Made by a program: the position numbers and the translations under genes. The notes under the pieces are model-generated. The model was not told the DNA's origin. It worked only from the letters and a program-made list of their open reading frames with translations, and ran no database searches. A stretch of 64,000 nucleotides of DNA from an uncultured Flavobacteriaceae bacterium (GTDB lineage: Bacteria; Bacteroidota; Bacteroidia; Flavobacteriales; Flavobacteriaceae): NCBI GenBank assembly GCA_947500435.1, contig CANMRV010000007.1, forward strand, positions 124,001 to 188,000, read 5' to 3'. The stretch's first letter is position 1. Each line of letters starts with the position of its first letter. This document shows positions 1 to 10,535 of this stretch, piece after piece.

Positions 1-3000
1 AAGTAGTGCTGCTTCTAAATCTGCACAGTCACCAGTGTTACCACCAATTGAAGTATCTCCTGCCACTACCATTGAATCACAAACAGCAGCGATAACACAA
101 TTGGCAAGGGCGACATTTCCTAAAATAGATAGGTCTCCCCCAACGCTGGTCACAGCCGAAAGACCATCCAAATTTGTTGCGCTATCGTTAGACTGAAAAA
201 GGAGAGGTCCACCAATCTCGGTCAGGGCCAAAAGGCCATCTACGTCCATGAGAGCAGAATTGCCGCTAACATTGAACTCTTCACCTACGTTTGTTAGTGC
301 AGCGAGGCCGTCAAGATTCATTAAAGCGGAATTAAAAGCAATATTCACCGCTCCCCCAACGGTGGTCAGGTTTGAAAGTCCGTCAACATTCGTCAAATCA
401 GGATTACCTTGAATTCTAAATTCTCCACCAACACTGGTAAGGCCAGAAAGGCCATCTAAATTTGTTATATCTTCACCCATAACAACCGTTATATCTGCAC
501 CTAGAATCTGGATTCCACCTTCAAAAGCGCAATTGGCAACATCATAGGTAGTCGCAAACTCATCTACTTCTTGTTGTGTTTTTAAAATAATTAAGTCAGT
601 TGGGCAAGATAGACTAGGTGCTATCGTAAAGGTCCAGCCACCACTAGGAATTCCTGCAAAGGGATTGCCAGCGGCATCTTCCAATGCCGTGCCCGGTATC
701 TGTATTTCATATTCATTGCCCGCTATAAAAGGTGGCATCGGGTCTATCATCAAATCATTACCGCTAAAACTAATGGCGCCGCTTGAAGCGTCTATGGTGC
801 CGAAAGTGGTACCAGCTGTCAAATCTTGAATAACGATTTCTCCTCCACTCGCAAATTGAACTGGTTCGCTAAAAGTAGCTGTCAATACCTCGTCGACCGC
901 TACACCTGTGGCATCGTCGGCAGGGTCTGTGCTGACCGAGGTTGGCGGGGTGGTGTCAACAAAGTCATCCTCAAAGTTCCAAAAACTGATTGTTCTATTC
1001 GTACTAGTACTTGGAACCGTGGTTTGGCGACAGGGTCGGCTCAATCCCTCCGGATCGGCATCCTCGGGACCAAAGACATTCGTCCACCCAACCTGAGGGG
1101 TTTCACAAATCGTATAAGTCCCTGGTGGAAAACTACCAAAGGATACTAGACCATTGGCATCGGTGGTTCCTCGGGCCAACTCGTTTCCGCTATCATCATA
1201 AAGGGTAAATTCCCAACCGGGTAAGACCGGATCCGTTACTGGATTAACTGTGCCCACGCCATCATCTCTGAACTTCTTCGCAAAAAGTTCAATCATGGGT
1301 GGCATCTCCGCGGTAAACGTCCAACCTCCAGAAGCAATTCCCGCAAAGGGATTGCCCGCTGCATCTTCCAATGCTGTGCCAGGTATCTGAATTTCATATT
1401 CATTGCCCGCTATAAAAGGGGGCATTGGGTCTATGATCAAATCATTACCACTAAAACTGATTGCGCCGCTTGAAGCATCTATGGTACCGAAAGTAGTACC
1501 CGCGGTCAAATCTTGAATTACTATCTGCCCACCCGTAGCAAATTGAACAGGCTCACTAAAGGTGGCCATGAGTACAGCTTCTAGTGAAATGTCCATTGCA
1601 TCATCTGTCGGAACTGATGAAGCGAAAGTTGGCGGTGTGGTATCACCCCCACCTGTTGTGGTAACCTCTAAGGTATCAGTTTCAGAGCCTGAACAACCGT
1701 TCTCATCTGTATAGGTATAGGTAATAATATGCGTACCAACTCCTGTCGCTGCTGGATCAAAACTATAAGTCATCCCATTTCCATCGTCTGTAACTCCCGG
1801 TCCACTATATACTCCCATGTCACCCGATTCAGTTCCCTGCATTGGGGTACCTCCACCAAGACCTGTCTGAATTCCAGCATTGATATCGAGATTCTCAGGG
1901 GCCACGAAAGTTACAGTGGGTAGGGGGTTAACCATTAAGGTCACCACATCACTGGTTATCGAACAGTCATCGGTATCATCACCTGGAGTACCGTTGTCTG
2001 AGGTAACAATAACTCGGTATTGGTTACCATCTAAGGAAGAACCGTAGGCAAAATTAAATATGGAATCAACATCATTTGTATTGATAAAGTCGACTCCATT
2101 TGTACTAAATTGCCAGTTATAACTAAGTGTTCCAATGCCCGAGGCAACCACCAAAAAGCTATCTGGACTATTATCAGCACAACCTTCCTTGTCCAATGGT
2201 TGGGTGTCGATATCAACAGAACATGGAGGTCCCGCAGTGGTAAATGTCCAATCAATAAAAGGAATTCCTGGAAAAGGGTTCCCGGCGATATCTTCTAACT
2301 GGTTCCCTGTTATCAAAACGAAATACTCTGTTCCAGGTTCCAAATCTTCTGGTGGATCCAGCGTAATGGTATTCCCCGAAACACTACCACCCGAACCCGG
2401 AAAAATGGAAAAAGCCACTGGACCTCCTACCTCCGCTATGGCAATTGCATTACCAGGTTTCCAAACTATAGGTTCATCAAAAGTTGCTGTAAGTATTGCA
2501 TCAACAGCGACGTCAGTGGCATCGTCCCCAGGGTCTGTTGAGACCAAAGTTGGTGGTGTATTATCCACTATTACCGTAAATATGCATGCTGCATTCACAG
2601 TAGGTACATATTCAGTGGCATCATTACTCACCCAATATTGTAAGTCATTGATAACGGCTGCTATTTCTTGTTTTGTTCCTGTTAGTGACCCAGGTGGCAT
2701 TGAAGCACAATTCAATTGCCAATTATCGACTTCAGTTTCCGCCGCGTGTACACGAAGCGCATTGACCCCATTGGTCAACTGATCAGGTAATGCCGATTCG
2801 TCTAGCATGGTGACTCCTCCATCCCAATCCGCATCATTGGTCGTACCTGTCTCGACATTAGCGTGAATACCAGCTAAAAATGTTGGTGCTGTGGCTGTGC
2901 CTTGATACGCCAAAATCTGATCGCCTTGAGAGGCTAGCGGGCCAGAAAAAGAGCTTCCCGGCAAAGTAATTATGGTACCTGCGGTTATTGCCGTAGGTGC

Positions 3001-4155
3001 ATACCATGTAAAACTACTATCACCGCTCGAACAAGTGATGGTATTGGGGTTCACCACCCCACAATCAGTAAATTTAATATTCGTACCGGCTATGATATCT
3101 TCAAGGATGATAAATGCAAAGGAATCTGAGCCATCCAAGTTAAAGCCGACAAAGGCAATATCTCCTGCCGCTAAACTTGTAGTAGGTGGTTCAAGTACCG
3201 TGACATCGATCATACAACTGGCTGTATTTCCTGCCTCATCCATCGCCGTTACCGTAACCATATTAACACCAACACCAACCATAGTGCCGGCAGTTGGCAT
3301 TTGGGTAATCGTAATATTTGCAGGTATTGATACATCGTCTGTGGCAGAACTTCCTGTAACCAAATCAGGTATGGCAGCCATACCGTTAACCCCAGCGGGT
3401 ATATCAGCTGGTGTAGCTGCACAAGTTATCATGGGTGGTGTCGTGTCCGATGCTACTGCAAGGGATATCGTACAGCCTGACTCCACTGGAGGGCTGAAAC
3501 CCATAAAGTTGTCGCTAAACCAATTCGAAGAATTGTGCAAAACGGCTCGAATAGCAGCTGCTGTCCCAGTTATGGGAGAACCACCAGCCGCAGTACAACT
3601 AAACTGAAAGTTATCTTGTTCTATTCCCCCAGCACCGGTAAGACGGACAGCTGTATCGCCCGTGCTCAAGGCATTGGGCAAAGCTGAAGTGGAATTAGTG
3701 GTCGCACTACCATCCCAATTGGCATCATCTGTTCCTGATGTTGCGACATTAAAGTGTATCCCTGCTATAAATATGGGAGATGCAATACTACCCTGAATAG
3801 CAAATAACTGGTCTCCGATACTTGAATAGGCACCACTATTACTTAGTTCCCCAATGGTCAAATCCAATACAATTACATCACCTGCACTACGGGCACTACC
3901 TGAAGTCCAGGTAAGTTCACCGTCACCCGGGAAATTCGAAAAACCTCCCGTATCGTTCCAACCACGATCCGTGAAAATAATGGTGGTAGCCGCATCGATA
4001 TCTTTCAACAATACAAAGCTTACATTATCGGTAGTTGTACTACCCGGATCTGTATTACTACCCAAAAAGGCAATATCACCCGCAGCTAAAGTGGTCTGCG
4101 CTTGGGTGTAACAAAGGGCGAACAAAGCTGCCAATACTAGAGTAATTTTTTTCAT
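1..4155 (-). CDS. Giant secreted Ig/LRR surface protein, 3' end outside window
   Basis: The frame is open from the ATG at 4155 to the window edge, giving 1,385 codons with no stop. It begins with a signal peptide (MKKITLVLAALFALCYTQAQ). Two copies follow of an ~200-residue module starting AAGDIAF (about 3490-4110 and 2590-3180), separated by an HYR-like Ig domain. Next come three SbsA-type (Big_5) Ig domains with TPPTxxSxxPxDDA openings and GGWTFT ends, an Ig-like segment, an SdrD-B-like prealbumin fold (about 960-1300) and a block of 24-residue LRR-like repeats (NLDGLSxLTSVGG) that runs to the edge. No enzyme motif is visible. By analogy with its neighbours a T9SS sorting domain is expected beyond the edge, but this is inferred. 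It lies 45 nt downstream of a tail-collar gene and is probably the last visible gene of that operon. The likely role is a cell-surface adhesin. Confidence 0.85.
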   Translation of the reverse strand, partial: MKKITLVLAALFALCYTQAQTTLAAGDIAFLGSNTDPGSTTTDNVSFVLLKDIDAATTIIFTDRGWNDTGGFSNFPGDGELTWTSGSARSAGDVIVLDLTIGELSNSGAYSSIGDQLFAIQGSIASPIFIAGIHFNVATSGTDDANWDGSATTNSTSALPNALSTGDTAVRLTGAGGIEQDNFQFSCTAAGGSPITGTAAAIRAVLHNSSNWFSDNFMGFSPPVESGCTISLAVASDTTPPMITCAATPADIPAGVNGMAAIPDLVTGSSATDDVSIPANITITQMPTAGTMVGVGVNMVTVTAMDEAGNTASCMIDVTVLEPPTTSLAAGDIAFVGFNLDGSDSFAFIILEDIIAGTNIKFTDCGVVNPNTITCSSGDSSFTWYAPTAITAGTIITLPGSSFSGPLASQGDQILAYQGTATAPTFLAGIHANVETGTTNDADWDGGVTMLDESALPDQLTNGVNALRVHAAETEVDNWQLNCASMPPGSLTGTKQEIAAVINDLQYWVSNDATEYVPTVNAACIFTVIVDNTPPTLVSTDPGDDATDVAVDAILTATFDEPIVWKPGNAIAIAEVGGPVAFSIFPGSGGSVSGNTITLDPPEDLEPGTEYFVLITGNQLEDIAGNPFPGIPFIDWTFTTAGPPCSVDIDTQPLDKEGCADNSPDSFLVVASGIGTLSYNWQFSTNGVDFINTNDVDSIFNFAYGSSLDGNQYRVIVTSDNGTPGDDTDDCSITSDVVTLMVNPLPTVTFVAPENLDINAGIQTGLGGGTPMQGTESGDMGVYSGPGVTDDGNGMTYSFDPAATGVGTHIITYTYTDENGCSGSETDTLEVTTTGGGDTTPPTFASSVPTDDAMDISLEAVLMATFSEPVQFATGGQIVIQDLTAGTTFGTIDASSGAISFSGNDLIIDPMPPFIAGNEYEIQIPGTALEDAAGNPFAGIASGGWTFTAEMPPMIELFAKKFRDDGVGTVNPVTDPVLPGWEFTLYDDSGNELARGTTDANGLVSFGSFPPGTYTICETPQVGWTNVFGPEDADPEGLSRPCRQTTVPSTSTNRTISFWNFEDDFVDTTPPTSVSTDPADDATGVAVDEVLTATFSEPVQFASGGEIVIQDLTAGTTFGTIDASSGAISFSGNDLMIDPMPPFIAGNEYEIQIPGTALEDAAGNPFAGIPSGGWTFTIAPSLSCPTDLIILKTQQEVDEFATTYDVANCAFEGGIQILGADITVVMGEDITNLDGLSGLTSVGGEFRIQGNPDLTNVDGLSNLTTVGGAVNIAFNSALMNLDGLAALTNVGEEFNVSGNSALMDVDGLLALTEIGGPLLFQSNDSATNLDGLSAVTSVGGDLSILGNVALANCVIAAVCDSMVVAGDTSIGGNTGDCADLEAALL
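100..500 (-). repeat. 72-bp LRR-like tandem repeat array (left-edge gene)
   Basis: About five 24-codon units with core NLDGLxxLTxVGGxxxIxxN lie between an N-cap (TQQEVDEFATTYDVANC) and a C-cap (CVIAAVCDSMVVAG). The same cap-array-cap cassette recurs four times in the gene ending at 6154 and once in the gene ending at 13248. Confidence 0.75.
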
Positions 4156-4200
4156 AATGCTATTTTATTGGTTAGTGGAGAATAAATATTTTGGTACTGA

Positions 4201-4713
4201 TTAACTTCTTGATGGGTAGATACCTACTAGTGCAATGATAAAATTCACACAACTATAAGGTTGTAAGTTGTTCACTGACTGACTACTACCCGTATTGTTT
4301 GTACTGGCAGTTGCCATAGTCACATCGCTTGTAGTCCCGAATGAACTTGTACCATCACCAGCTATAAAAGCAGCATCTGGCGCATCAGCATTTCCCTCTT
4401 CCGTAGCGGGAAGATTAAAGGTATGGCTGTGAACGGGTAACTGCCCTGCAATCAATGTATTGGTTTCTGTACCGCCTTTTTGTCCCTCACTTCTCGGTGT
4501 TAAACCAGGGCCATTACCTGGATGCATAGCCACTCTACCCCGTAAATCAGGCAGCGCAAAAGTGGTTTCTCCATCACCGCCGTAAATCGTGCCAACAAGT
4601 GAAAATAGTGCCGTATTTTGAGCTATTGGTAATAATTGACCGTCACAAAACGCCCAACCTCTTGGAGCAAAATTGCCTCCAAACATCATTATTTGTGCTA
4701 TAAATGGTTCCAT
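4201..4713 (-). CDS. Tail-collar (microcystin-dependent protein-like) protein, copy 2
   Basis: 170 residues. The N-terminal half is a Tail Collar domain (MEPFIAQIMMFGGNFAPRGW, CDGQLLPI, TFALPDLRGRVAMHPG). The C-terminal half is Gly/Ser/Thr-rich and ends NFIIALVGIYPSRS. This family is named from phage short-tail fibres, but chromosomal copies occur in many bacteria away from any phage, and no other phage gene is visible here. There is no signal peptide. It is a tandem duplicate of the gene immediately upstream (47-nt gap), with nearly identical sequence over most of its length, and it is followed after 45 nt by the giant Ig/LRR gene. The cellular role is unknown. The operon context suggests something extracellular, but how it would leave the cell is not evident. 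Confidence 0.85.
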   Translation of the reverse strand: MEPFIAQIMMFGGNFAPRGWAFCDGQLLPIAQNTALFSLVGTIYGGDGETTFALPDLRGRVAMHPGNGPGLTPRSEGQKGGTETNTLIAGQLPVHSHTFNLPATEEGNADAPDAAFIAGDGTSSFGTTSDVTMATASTNNTGSSQSVNNLQPYSCVNFIIALVGIYPSRS

Positions 4714-4760
4714 AATTGACTGATTTTTTATTGATTTGTGTTTTGCTATATCGTTATTAA

Positions 4761-5273
4761 TTAGCTTCTTGAGGGGAAGGTGCCCTGCAATGCGATGATA
4801 AAATTCACACAGGTATAGGGTTGTATGTTGTTCACAGATTGACTACTGCCTGTATTGTTCGTTGTTGCAGATGCCATTGTAGCATCACTGGTAGTTCCGA
4901 ATGAGCTTGTACCATCACCAGCGATAAAAGCAGCATCTGGCGCATCGGCATTTCCCTCTTCTTTAGCGGGAAGATTAAAAGTATGGTTATGAACTGGTAA
5001 CTGCGCAGTACTCAATGTATTGGTTTCCGAGCCACCTCTTTGCCCCAGATTTCTTGATGTTAGACCAGGTCCGTTACCTGGATGCATGGCTACTCTACCT
5101 CGTAAATCAGGAAGTGCAAAAGTTGTTCTACCGTCACCGCCATACGTGGTACCTAACAATGAAAAGAGTGCTTGATTTGAGCTAATTGGTAATAATTGGC
5201 CGTCGCAAAACGCCCAGCCTCTTGGTGCAAAATTTCCACCGAACATGATAATTTGCGCTAAAAATGGTTCCAT
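4761..5273 (-). CDS. Tail-collar (microcystin-dependent protein-like) protein, copy 1
   Basis: 170 residues, the same length and organisation as its downstream paralogue: MEPFLAQIIMFGGNFAPRGW, CDGQLLPISSNQALFSLLG and LPDLRGRVAMHPGNGPGL in the collar domain, then HNHTFNLPA and a Gly/Ser/Thr-rich tail ending NFIIALQGTFPSRS. The copies differ mostly by conservative changes, so the duplication is recent or kept uniform by conversion. The gap to the upstream dioxygenase-like gene is only 15 nt, which supports cotranscription. Function is unknown beyond the fold. The family is often annotated as phage tail protein, but nothing else here supports a prophage. Confidence 0.85.
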   Translation of the reverse strand: MEPFLAQIIMFGGNFAPRGWAFCDGQLLPISSNQALFSLLGTTYGGDGRTTFALPDLRGRVAMHPGNGPGLTSRNLGQRGGSETNTLSTAQLPVHNHTFNLPAKEEGNADAPDAAFIAGDGTSSFGTTSDATMASATTNNTGSSQSVNNIQPYTCVNFIIALQGTFPSRS

Positions 5274-5288
5274 AATATATTTTAGTTT

Positions 5289-5858
5289 TTAATGATTAGT
5301 AAGTGCTATATTGAATTCTATGTTCGATTGATTTAAAAAGGTGTTGTAAGTCGGAAAGAGTAGTTGGTCTCCGAGTTGTTTATTTTTTTCCCAATGCTTA
5401 TCCGAAATAAAAGCATCGAAGCTATTGAAGGATAATTCCGTAAAATAGGTTTCCGAAGCCTTTGAGACCTTAAAGTAAACTTTATGGTGTTTGCCGATTT
5501 CCCTATTCGGTAGATCCGTGATAAATTCATAGTCACCATATTCATCGGTGATTAATTTCGCTCGATGACGAAACTTGTTCGACCCTGGTGAAAGATGCCA
5601 GACTTCAACCATTGCATTGCGCAAAGGTGTTTTGCCTTGGCTATCATAAATTTTACCGGAAATGGCAATATGCTTTCCGAAAGAATTCACCCGTAAATCG
5701 GTTTTTCTTTCCGCATACGGATTATACCCTTTAAAAGGACTTTCTTTGCCTGTAAAAGCCTGCAAAGTTGACGTAGAAGAAATACAGGCTAATCCTGCTG
5801 TGGCCATTACGGTTTTACCCAAAAACGACCTTCTAGGAGTAGTTTTTTTCATATACAA
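5289..5858 (-). CDS. Tat-exported intradiol dioxygenase-like protein
   Basis: 189 residues (187 if the second ATG at 5852 is used). The N-terminus has a twin-arginine signal (PRRSFLGK, then a hydrophobic stretch ending STSTLQAF). Residues ~60-187 resemble the intradiol ring-cleavage dioxygenase fold: GKIYDSQGKTPLRNAMVEVW, TDEYGDYEFIT, then HHKVYFKVS and a strand-rich C-terminus ending NIEFNIAL. In catalytic members the segment before FKV carries the two His iron ligands (HIHFKV type). Here it reads KVYFKV, so both ligands appear to be replaced and the protein may be non-catalytic. It is the first gene of an apparent operon with two tail-collar genes and the giant protein. Its upstream region resembles that of the pseudogene starting at 12669. 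Confidence 0.7.
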   Translation of the reverse strand: MYMKKTTPRRSFLGKTVMATAGLACISSTSTLQAFTGKESPFKGYNPYAERKTDLRVNSFGKHIAISGKIYDSQGKTPLRNAMVEVWHLSPGSNKFRHRAKLITDEYGDYEFITDLPNREIGKHHKVYFKVSKASETYFTELSFNSFDAFISDKHWEKNKQLGDQLLFPTYNTFLNQSNIEFNIALTNH

Positions 5859-5861
5859 GGA

Positions 5862-5952
5862 TGGTTTAAATTAATACCATAACCTTGGCAACCTCATGAG
5901 AAATAGGGCTGAATAAAATGAGAACAAAACACGAGGGAATGTGCTATGCCAG
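5862..5952 (-). promoter_or_regulatory. Leader region shared with the gene starting at 12669
   Basis: This segment aligns with 12672-12770, upstream of the other LRR giant. Shared blocks in the same order, plus-strand reading, are GGTTTAxATTAATA, CATGAGAAAT, AAAATG followed by AACAAAACAC, and a terminal GTGxxxTGCC-like block. Both copies lie directly before the start codon. I recognise no named operator and no clear TAnnTTTG element. The conservation suggests either common regulation or a duplicated promoter-leader. Confidence 0.5.
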
Positions 5953-6106
5953 AAATTGGCGGGGGAAGGTTAGCTGTTTAGTGCGTTATTTATTCAATAA
6001 CATAAGATAGCGGTTTATTAACATTTAGAATTCCTAGTGAAAGACATACTCGATAAACTGCATATTTATCAGGTGAATTACTCTTTGTGATTACTATTGA
6101 ATAAAG

Positions 6107-6131
6107 GAGAGCCCTGATTTTCAGGGCTCTC
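6107..6131 (-). terminator. Hairpin terminator
   Basis: A perfect 11-bp stem (GAGAGCCCTGA/TCAGGGCTCTC) with a 3-nt loop, just downstream of the stop codon at 6154 and followed on the minus strand by CTTTATT. It ends transcription of the interrupted LRR gene. Confidence 0.75.
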
Positions 6132-8739
6132 TTTATTTAATTCTAGTTCTATTTTAGTTTTCAATTACCATTGCCTTCTGATGGGGTACCCCATCGGCAT
6201 CGAATGTCCTCACAAAATACATTCCACTAGGCAAACCACTTACATCCATTGGATAATCTCCTTCAGATTTAGCTGTTCCTACAGGTACAGTTTGCACTAA
6301 TTTACCTGATACGTCATAAACGAAAACAGCACCTACCTGTGTTGGAATATCAAATTCAAGAACAATCTCATCAGACGCAGGGTTCGGCGACAAGTTGAGC
6401 TCATTAGGTAGCATAACTTCAAGGTCTTCCAACGAAAGGATTAACTTCGGTGCCTGATTCGTTTCATCAGAAGCAAAAGCCACATCGTTACCGTTACTAT
6501 GTTTGACGATAAGTGTCACTAGACCGCCAATAGGCAACTGTTCGAGATCAAGATCCCATATCTTAATCTGGCCAAGACTATGCGTTCCTGTGATTACAGC
6601 AACAGCGCTGCCTACTGCTGTAGGTTTGTTGCTGCCGTTAAGCCCATTCTCTGTCCAGTTTGAATCGCTTCCTAAGAAAACTTCCAAAGTACCAGAACCA
6701 GGATCGCTTGCCACTGTCATCTCCAATTGTGCTTGAGTAACTGGTCCATCTAGCATACCCATATCGAATTTTAGGTAGGCTACTCTATTTCCCTCTTCGG
6801 CACGTAATATGGGACCTGTCGGACTAGGATTGCCAGCCCCTTGTAAATAGGTTGCATCAATCAAATCGGCAGATACTTCCGTTATAGCGCAGGTGACTGA
6901 AGGGTCCTCATCATCTATCAAACCATCACAGTTATTGTCGATACCGTCGCAGATTTCTAAGGCATCAGGGTTTACATCAGGGTTATTATCATCGCAGTCT
7001 ACATCACTGAAAAATCCGTCACCGTCAATATCTGCTGGTGCTACCATACCTGCTCTAAGCAAAAGCGTTGGTGGATTATTGGTTTCATCAGAGGCAAAGG
7101 CCACATCGTTACCATTACTATGTTTAACAATAAGGGTTATAATGCCTCCTCCAGTCAGCTGACCGACATTAAGATCCCATACCTTGTTTTGACCAAGACT
7201 ATGTGTTCCTGTAATTGTTGCAAGTGGGCTACCCACTGTACTAGGTTTGTTACTTCCGTCTAGGCCATTTTCCGTCCAGTCTGAATCACTTCCAAGGTAG
7301 ACTTCTAAAGTTCCATTTCCAGGATCGCTAGCTACTTGCATCTGCAACTCAGCAGCAATAATAGCCCCGCCGAATTCTGATACATCGAATTTCAAGTAAG
7401 TCTCTCTATTGCCTTCTTCAGTACGCAAAATAGGACCTTGGGGACTAGGATTACTAGCACCCATTAAATATGTCGCATCAATTAAATCTGCAAAACCCTC
7501 TGTACTATTGTCACAGGTAACTGCTGGATCCTCTCCATCTACTAAACCATCACAATTGTTGTCGATGCCGTCACAGACCTCTGCGGCACCAGGGTTTATT
7601 GCCGGGTCATTATCATTACAATCCACATCGCTAAAATAAGTATCACCATCAAGATCCACCGGTGCGGTGACAAAACTGAAACTAACCGTTAATGGGGATC
7701 CGAGGTCGCCACCAAGGTTGTCTTCTGAATAAGGCGAAGCTTGCAACGAATAACTTCCTAAAGCAAAGGTATGTGCGGCATAATTTCCTGAAGTATCCCC
7801 GTAAAGGGCATAAGGGGCTACATTCTCTGTTCTCGTCTGGTCTTCCGTTCCGCTAAGCACCATTCGTACGCTTTCCGTATCGCCCGTAGTAAGTGCGTGT
7901 ATGTTAAGGTTTGTTGTAGGAAGCGTTGTTACATCGATTACATCACCATCCATCAAAGCTCTAAGTACAACATCATTATCGGCGTCAATCAATTCGAAAT
8001 GGACAACAGAAGGTTCAGCGGACATCGGAGTGACCGAAGTACTAGCATCATCATCTTCATCAGCACCTACCCCATTGTTTGGAGTTGAATCAAAATCTTG
8101 TTCATTCTGTTCTGTAACTTCAGCAGAAATCAGGTAGTCACCGGAAGGCATTATTTGTAGCCCAAGGATTAAATCAGCCTTTTGACCAACAGCCAAATCA
8201 CCAACTGACCAAATTCTGTTGTTAAAATCATATTCACCCTGTGTCTTCGAGAAACCACCGAGCATATAGCCACTTGGCAAATCATTTTCAACAACTATTC
8301 CAGTAGCTGTGTCAGGGCCTTCATTGCTAACAGTAAGTGTAAAGAAAATTTCTTCTCCAATAGTTGGGGTTGGGTTTTCAGAAACAAAAGATAATTCTAA
8401 GTCGACTACTGCTACCTCCATCGTAATCATTTGCATACAAGAAGCCGAATTTTCAGTAGCATCAGTAGCAGTCCATGTTCTGGTGATTACTTGACCCACA
8501 GTTATATCTTCTGAGCTAATTACAACCCCTTCATTATCATCTGTTGCTGTTGCTTCTCCCGTATCCATTGGGTCTGTTGACGCTCCAAATGCCACCGTCA
8601 CATCTGCTGGGCAGGTTATTACTGGTGGGGTGGTATCGGCACAAGCCGCCTCTGCTGTCCCCAAATCTAAACAATCACCAGTATTTACTGAAATGAAAGA
8701 ATCTCCCGTAACCACCATTGCATCACAGACCGCTGCAAT

Positions 8740-9520
8740 AGCACAGTTGGCGAGGGTAGTATTAGCCCTAATAAACAGGTCTAGCCCCACGTTGGTAAGG
8801 GCAGAAAGGCCGTTTACATCTGTCAGGGCAGGATTAAATTGAATATCCAGTACTCCCCCCACGCTGGCTAGGGCAGAAAGGCCGTTTAAGTCGGTAAGTA
8901 AGTCATTTCTAGAAATTTCCAGGCCTCTATCAACACTAGTCAGGGCAGAAAGACCGTTTAAATTGGTAAGAGTAGCGTTATTCGTAATACTCAGTGCTCT
9001 CACGCTAGTCAGTGCAGCAAGGCCAGTTATATCGGTTAGGGTAGCATTACCCTCAATATCCAGTTTTTGCCCCACTCTGGTCAAGGCAGAAAGGCCGTTT
9101 AAATTGGTAAGAGTAGCATTATTCGTAATACTCAGTACTCTCAAGCTGGTCAGGGCAGCAAGGCCAGTTATATCGGTCAGGGTAGGATTACTCCCAATAT
9201 TAAGGTTTCCCCCCACTCTGGTCAAGGCAGAAAGGCCGTTTAAATCGGTTAGGGTAGCATTACCCCCAATACCCAAGTTTCCCACGCTGGTTAGAGCAGA
9301 AAGGCCGTTTAAATCGGTTAGGATAGCATTACCAAAAATATTCAAGTGTCCCCCCACGCTGGTTAGTGCAGAAAGGCCGTTTAAATCGGTTAGGGCAGGA
9401 TTTATCTCAATAAACAGGTCTCCTGCCACACTGGTCAGGGTAGCAAGGCCCTCTAGATTCGTGATATCCGGACCTGTAATGCTAATACGCGGTATAAAAA
9501 AACAATTGGCAACATCATAG
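8740..9520 (-). repeat. 72-bp LRR-like array, cassette 4 (about 10 units)
   Basis: About ten units between an N-cap (LSTQQQVDDFATTYDVANC) and a C-cap (NCAIAAVCDAMVVTG). Adjacent units alternate LTDLNGLSAL and LTDITGLAAL types, which suggests the array grew by multi-unit duplication. Confidence 0.75.
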
Positions 9521-10086
9521 GTAGTTGCAAAATCATCTACTTGCTGCTGAGTGCTTAGTGTAATTTCGTTGGTTGGGCATAATAGAGCTGGTGCTGTTGT
9601 AAACGTCCATCCTCCATTTGGTATACCTACAAAAGGGTTCCCCGCAGCGTCTTCCAAAGCTGTACCGTCTATTTGTACTTCGTATGCATTGCCCGCTTTA
9701 AAAGGAGCCATTGGGTCTATGGTAAGACCATTGCCGCTAAAACTGATCGCCCCACTTGCCGCATTAATAGTACCAAAAGAAGTACCTGCGGTTAAATTTT
9801 GAATAACAATCTCGCCGCCACTGGCAAACTGTACAGGTTCGCTAAAGGTGCCGGTGAGCGTAGCTTCGATAGCATTATCAGTTGCTTCATTTAAAGGGTC
9901 TAAACTCACTAAAGTTGGCGGGTTGGTGTCTGGACAAGCCGCCTCTGCTACTACCAAATCTAAACAATCGCCAGTATTACTTGAAATGAAAGAACTTCCG
10001 GTAACCACCATTGCATCACAGACGGCAGCAATAGCGCAATTGGAGAGGGTAGCATTAGACCTAATAAACAGGTTCCCCTCCACTCT

Positions 10087-10535
10087 GGTCAGGGCAGAAA
10101 GACCGTTTACATCGATAAGGGAAGGACTAGATTGAATTTGCAGGTTTCCCCCCACACTGGTCAAGGCGGCAAGGCCATTTAAGTCAGTAAGGAGAGTATT
10201 ACCAACAATACCCAGGTTTCCACCCACTCTGGTCAGGGAAGAAAGACCGTTTAAATCTGTAAGGACATTATTGCTCCGAATAGTCCCGCTTCCACCTATG
10301 CTTGTCAGGGCAGAAAGACCGTTTACATCGGTAAGGGAAGGACTAGATTGAATTAGCAGGATTCCCCCCACACTGGTCAAGGCGGCAAGGCCATTTAAGT
10401 CAGTAAGGAGAGTATTACCAACAATACCCAGGTTTCCACGCACACTAGTCAGGGAAGAAAGACCGTTTAAATCTGTAAGGACATTATTGCTCCGAATAGT
10501 CAGGCTTCCACCTATGCTTGTCAGGGTAGCAAGGC
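10087..10535 (-). repeat. 216-bp (3-unit) near-identical tandem duplication in cassette 3
   Basis: Sequence at about 10087-10302 is repeated at +216 bp with only a few substitutions: the stretch starting ACACTGGTCAAGGCGGC occurs at 10154 and again at 10370. 216 bp equals exactly three 72-bp units, so the frame is kept. The protein shows the doubled order RSNNVLTDLNGLSSL ... QSSPSLTDVNGLSAL. Confidence 0.85.

Noticed and set aside
2135..3607. Long plus-strand frames opposite the giant protein gene at the left edge
   Set aside because: They are antisense to a continuous 1,385-codon frame with clear domains, and their products have low-complexity Ser/Val/Pro content typical of reverse-strand shadows.
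4201..5273. Prophage
   Set aside because: Two tail-collar proteins are present, but no capsid, terminase, portal, integrase or attachment site is nearby, and the genes are embedded in a surface-protein operon.
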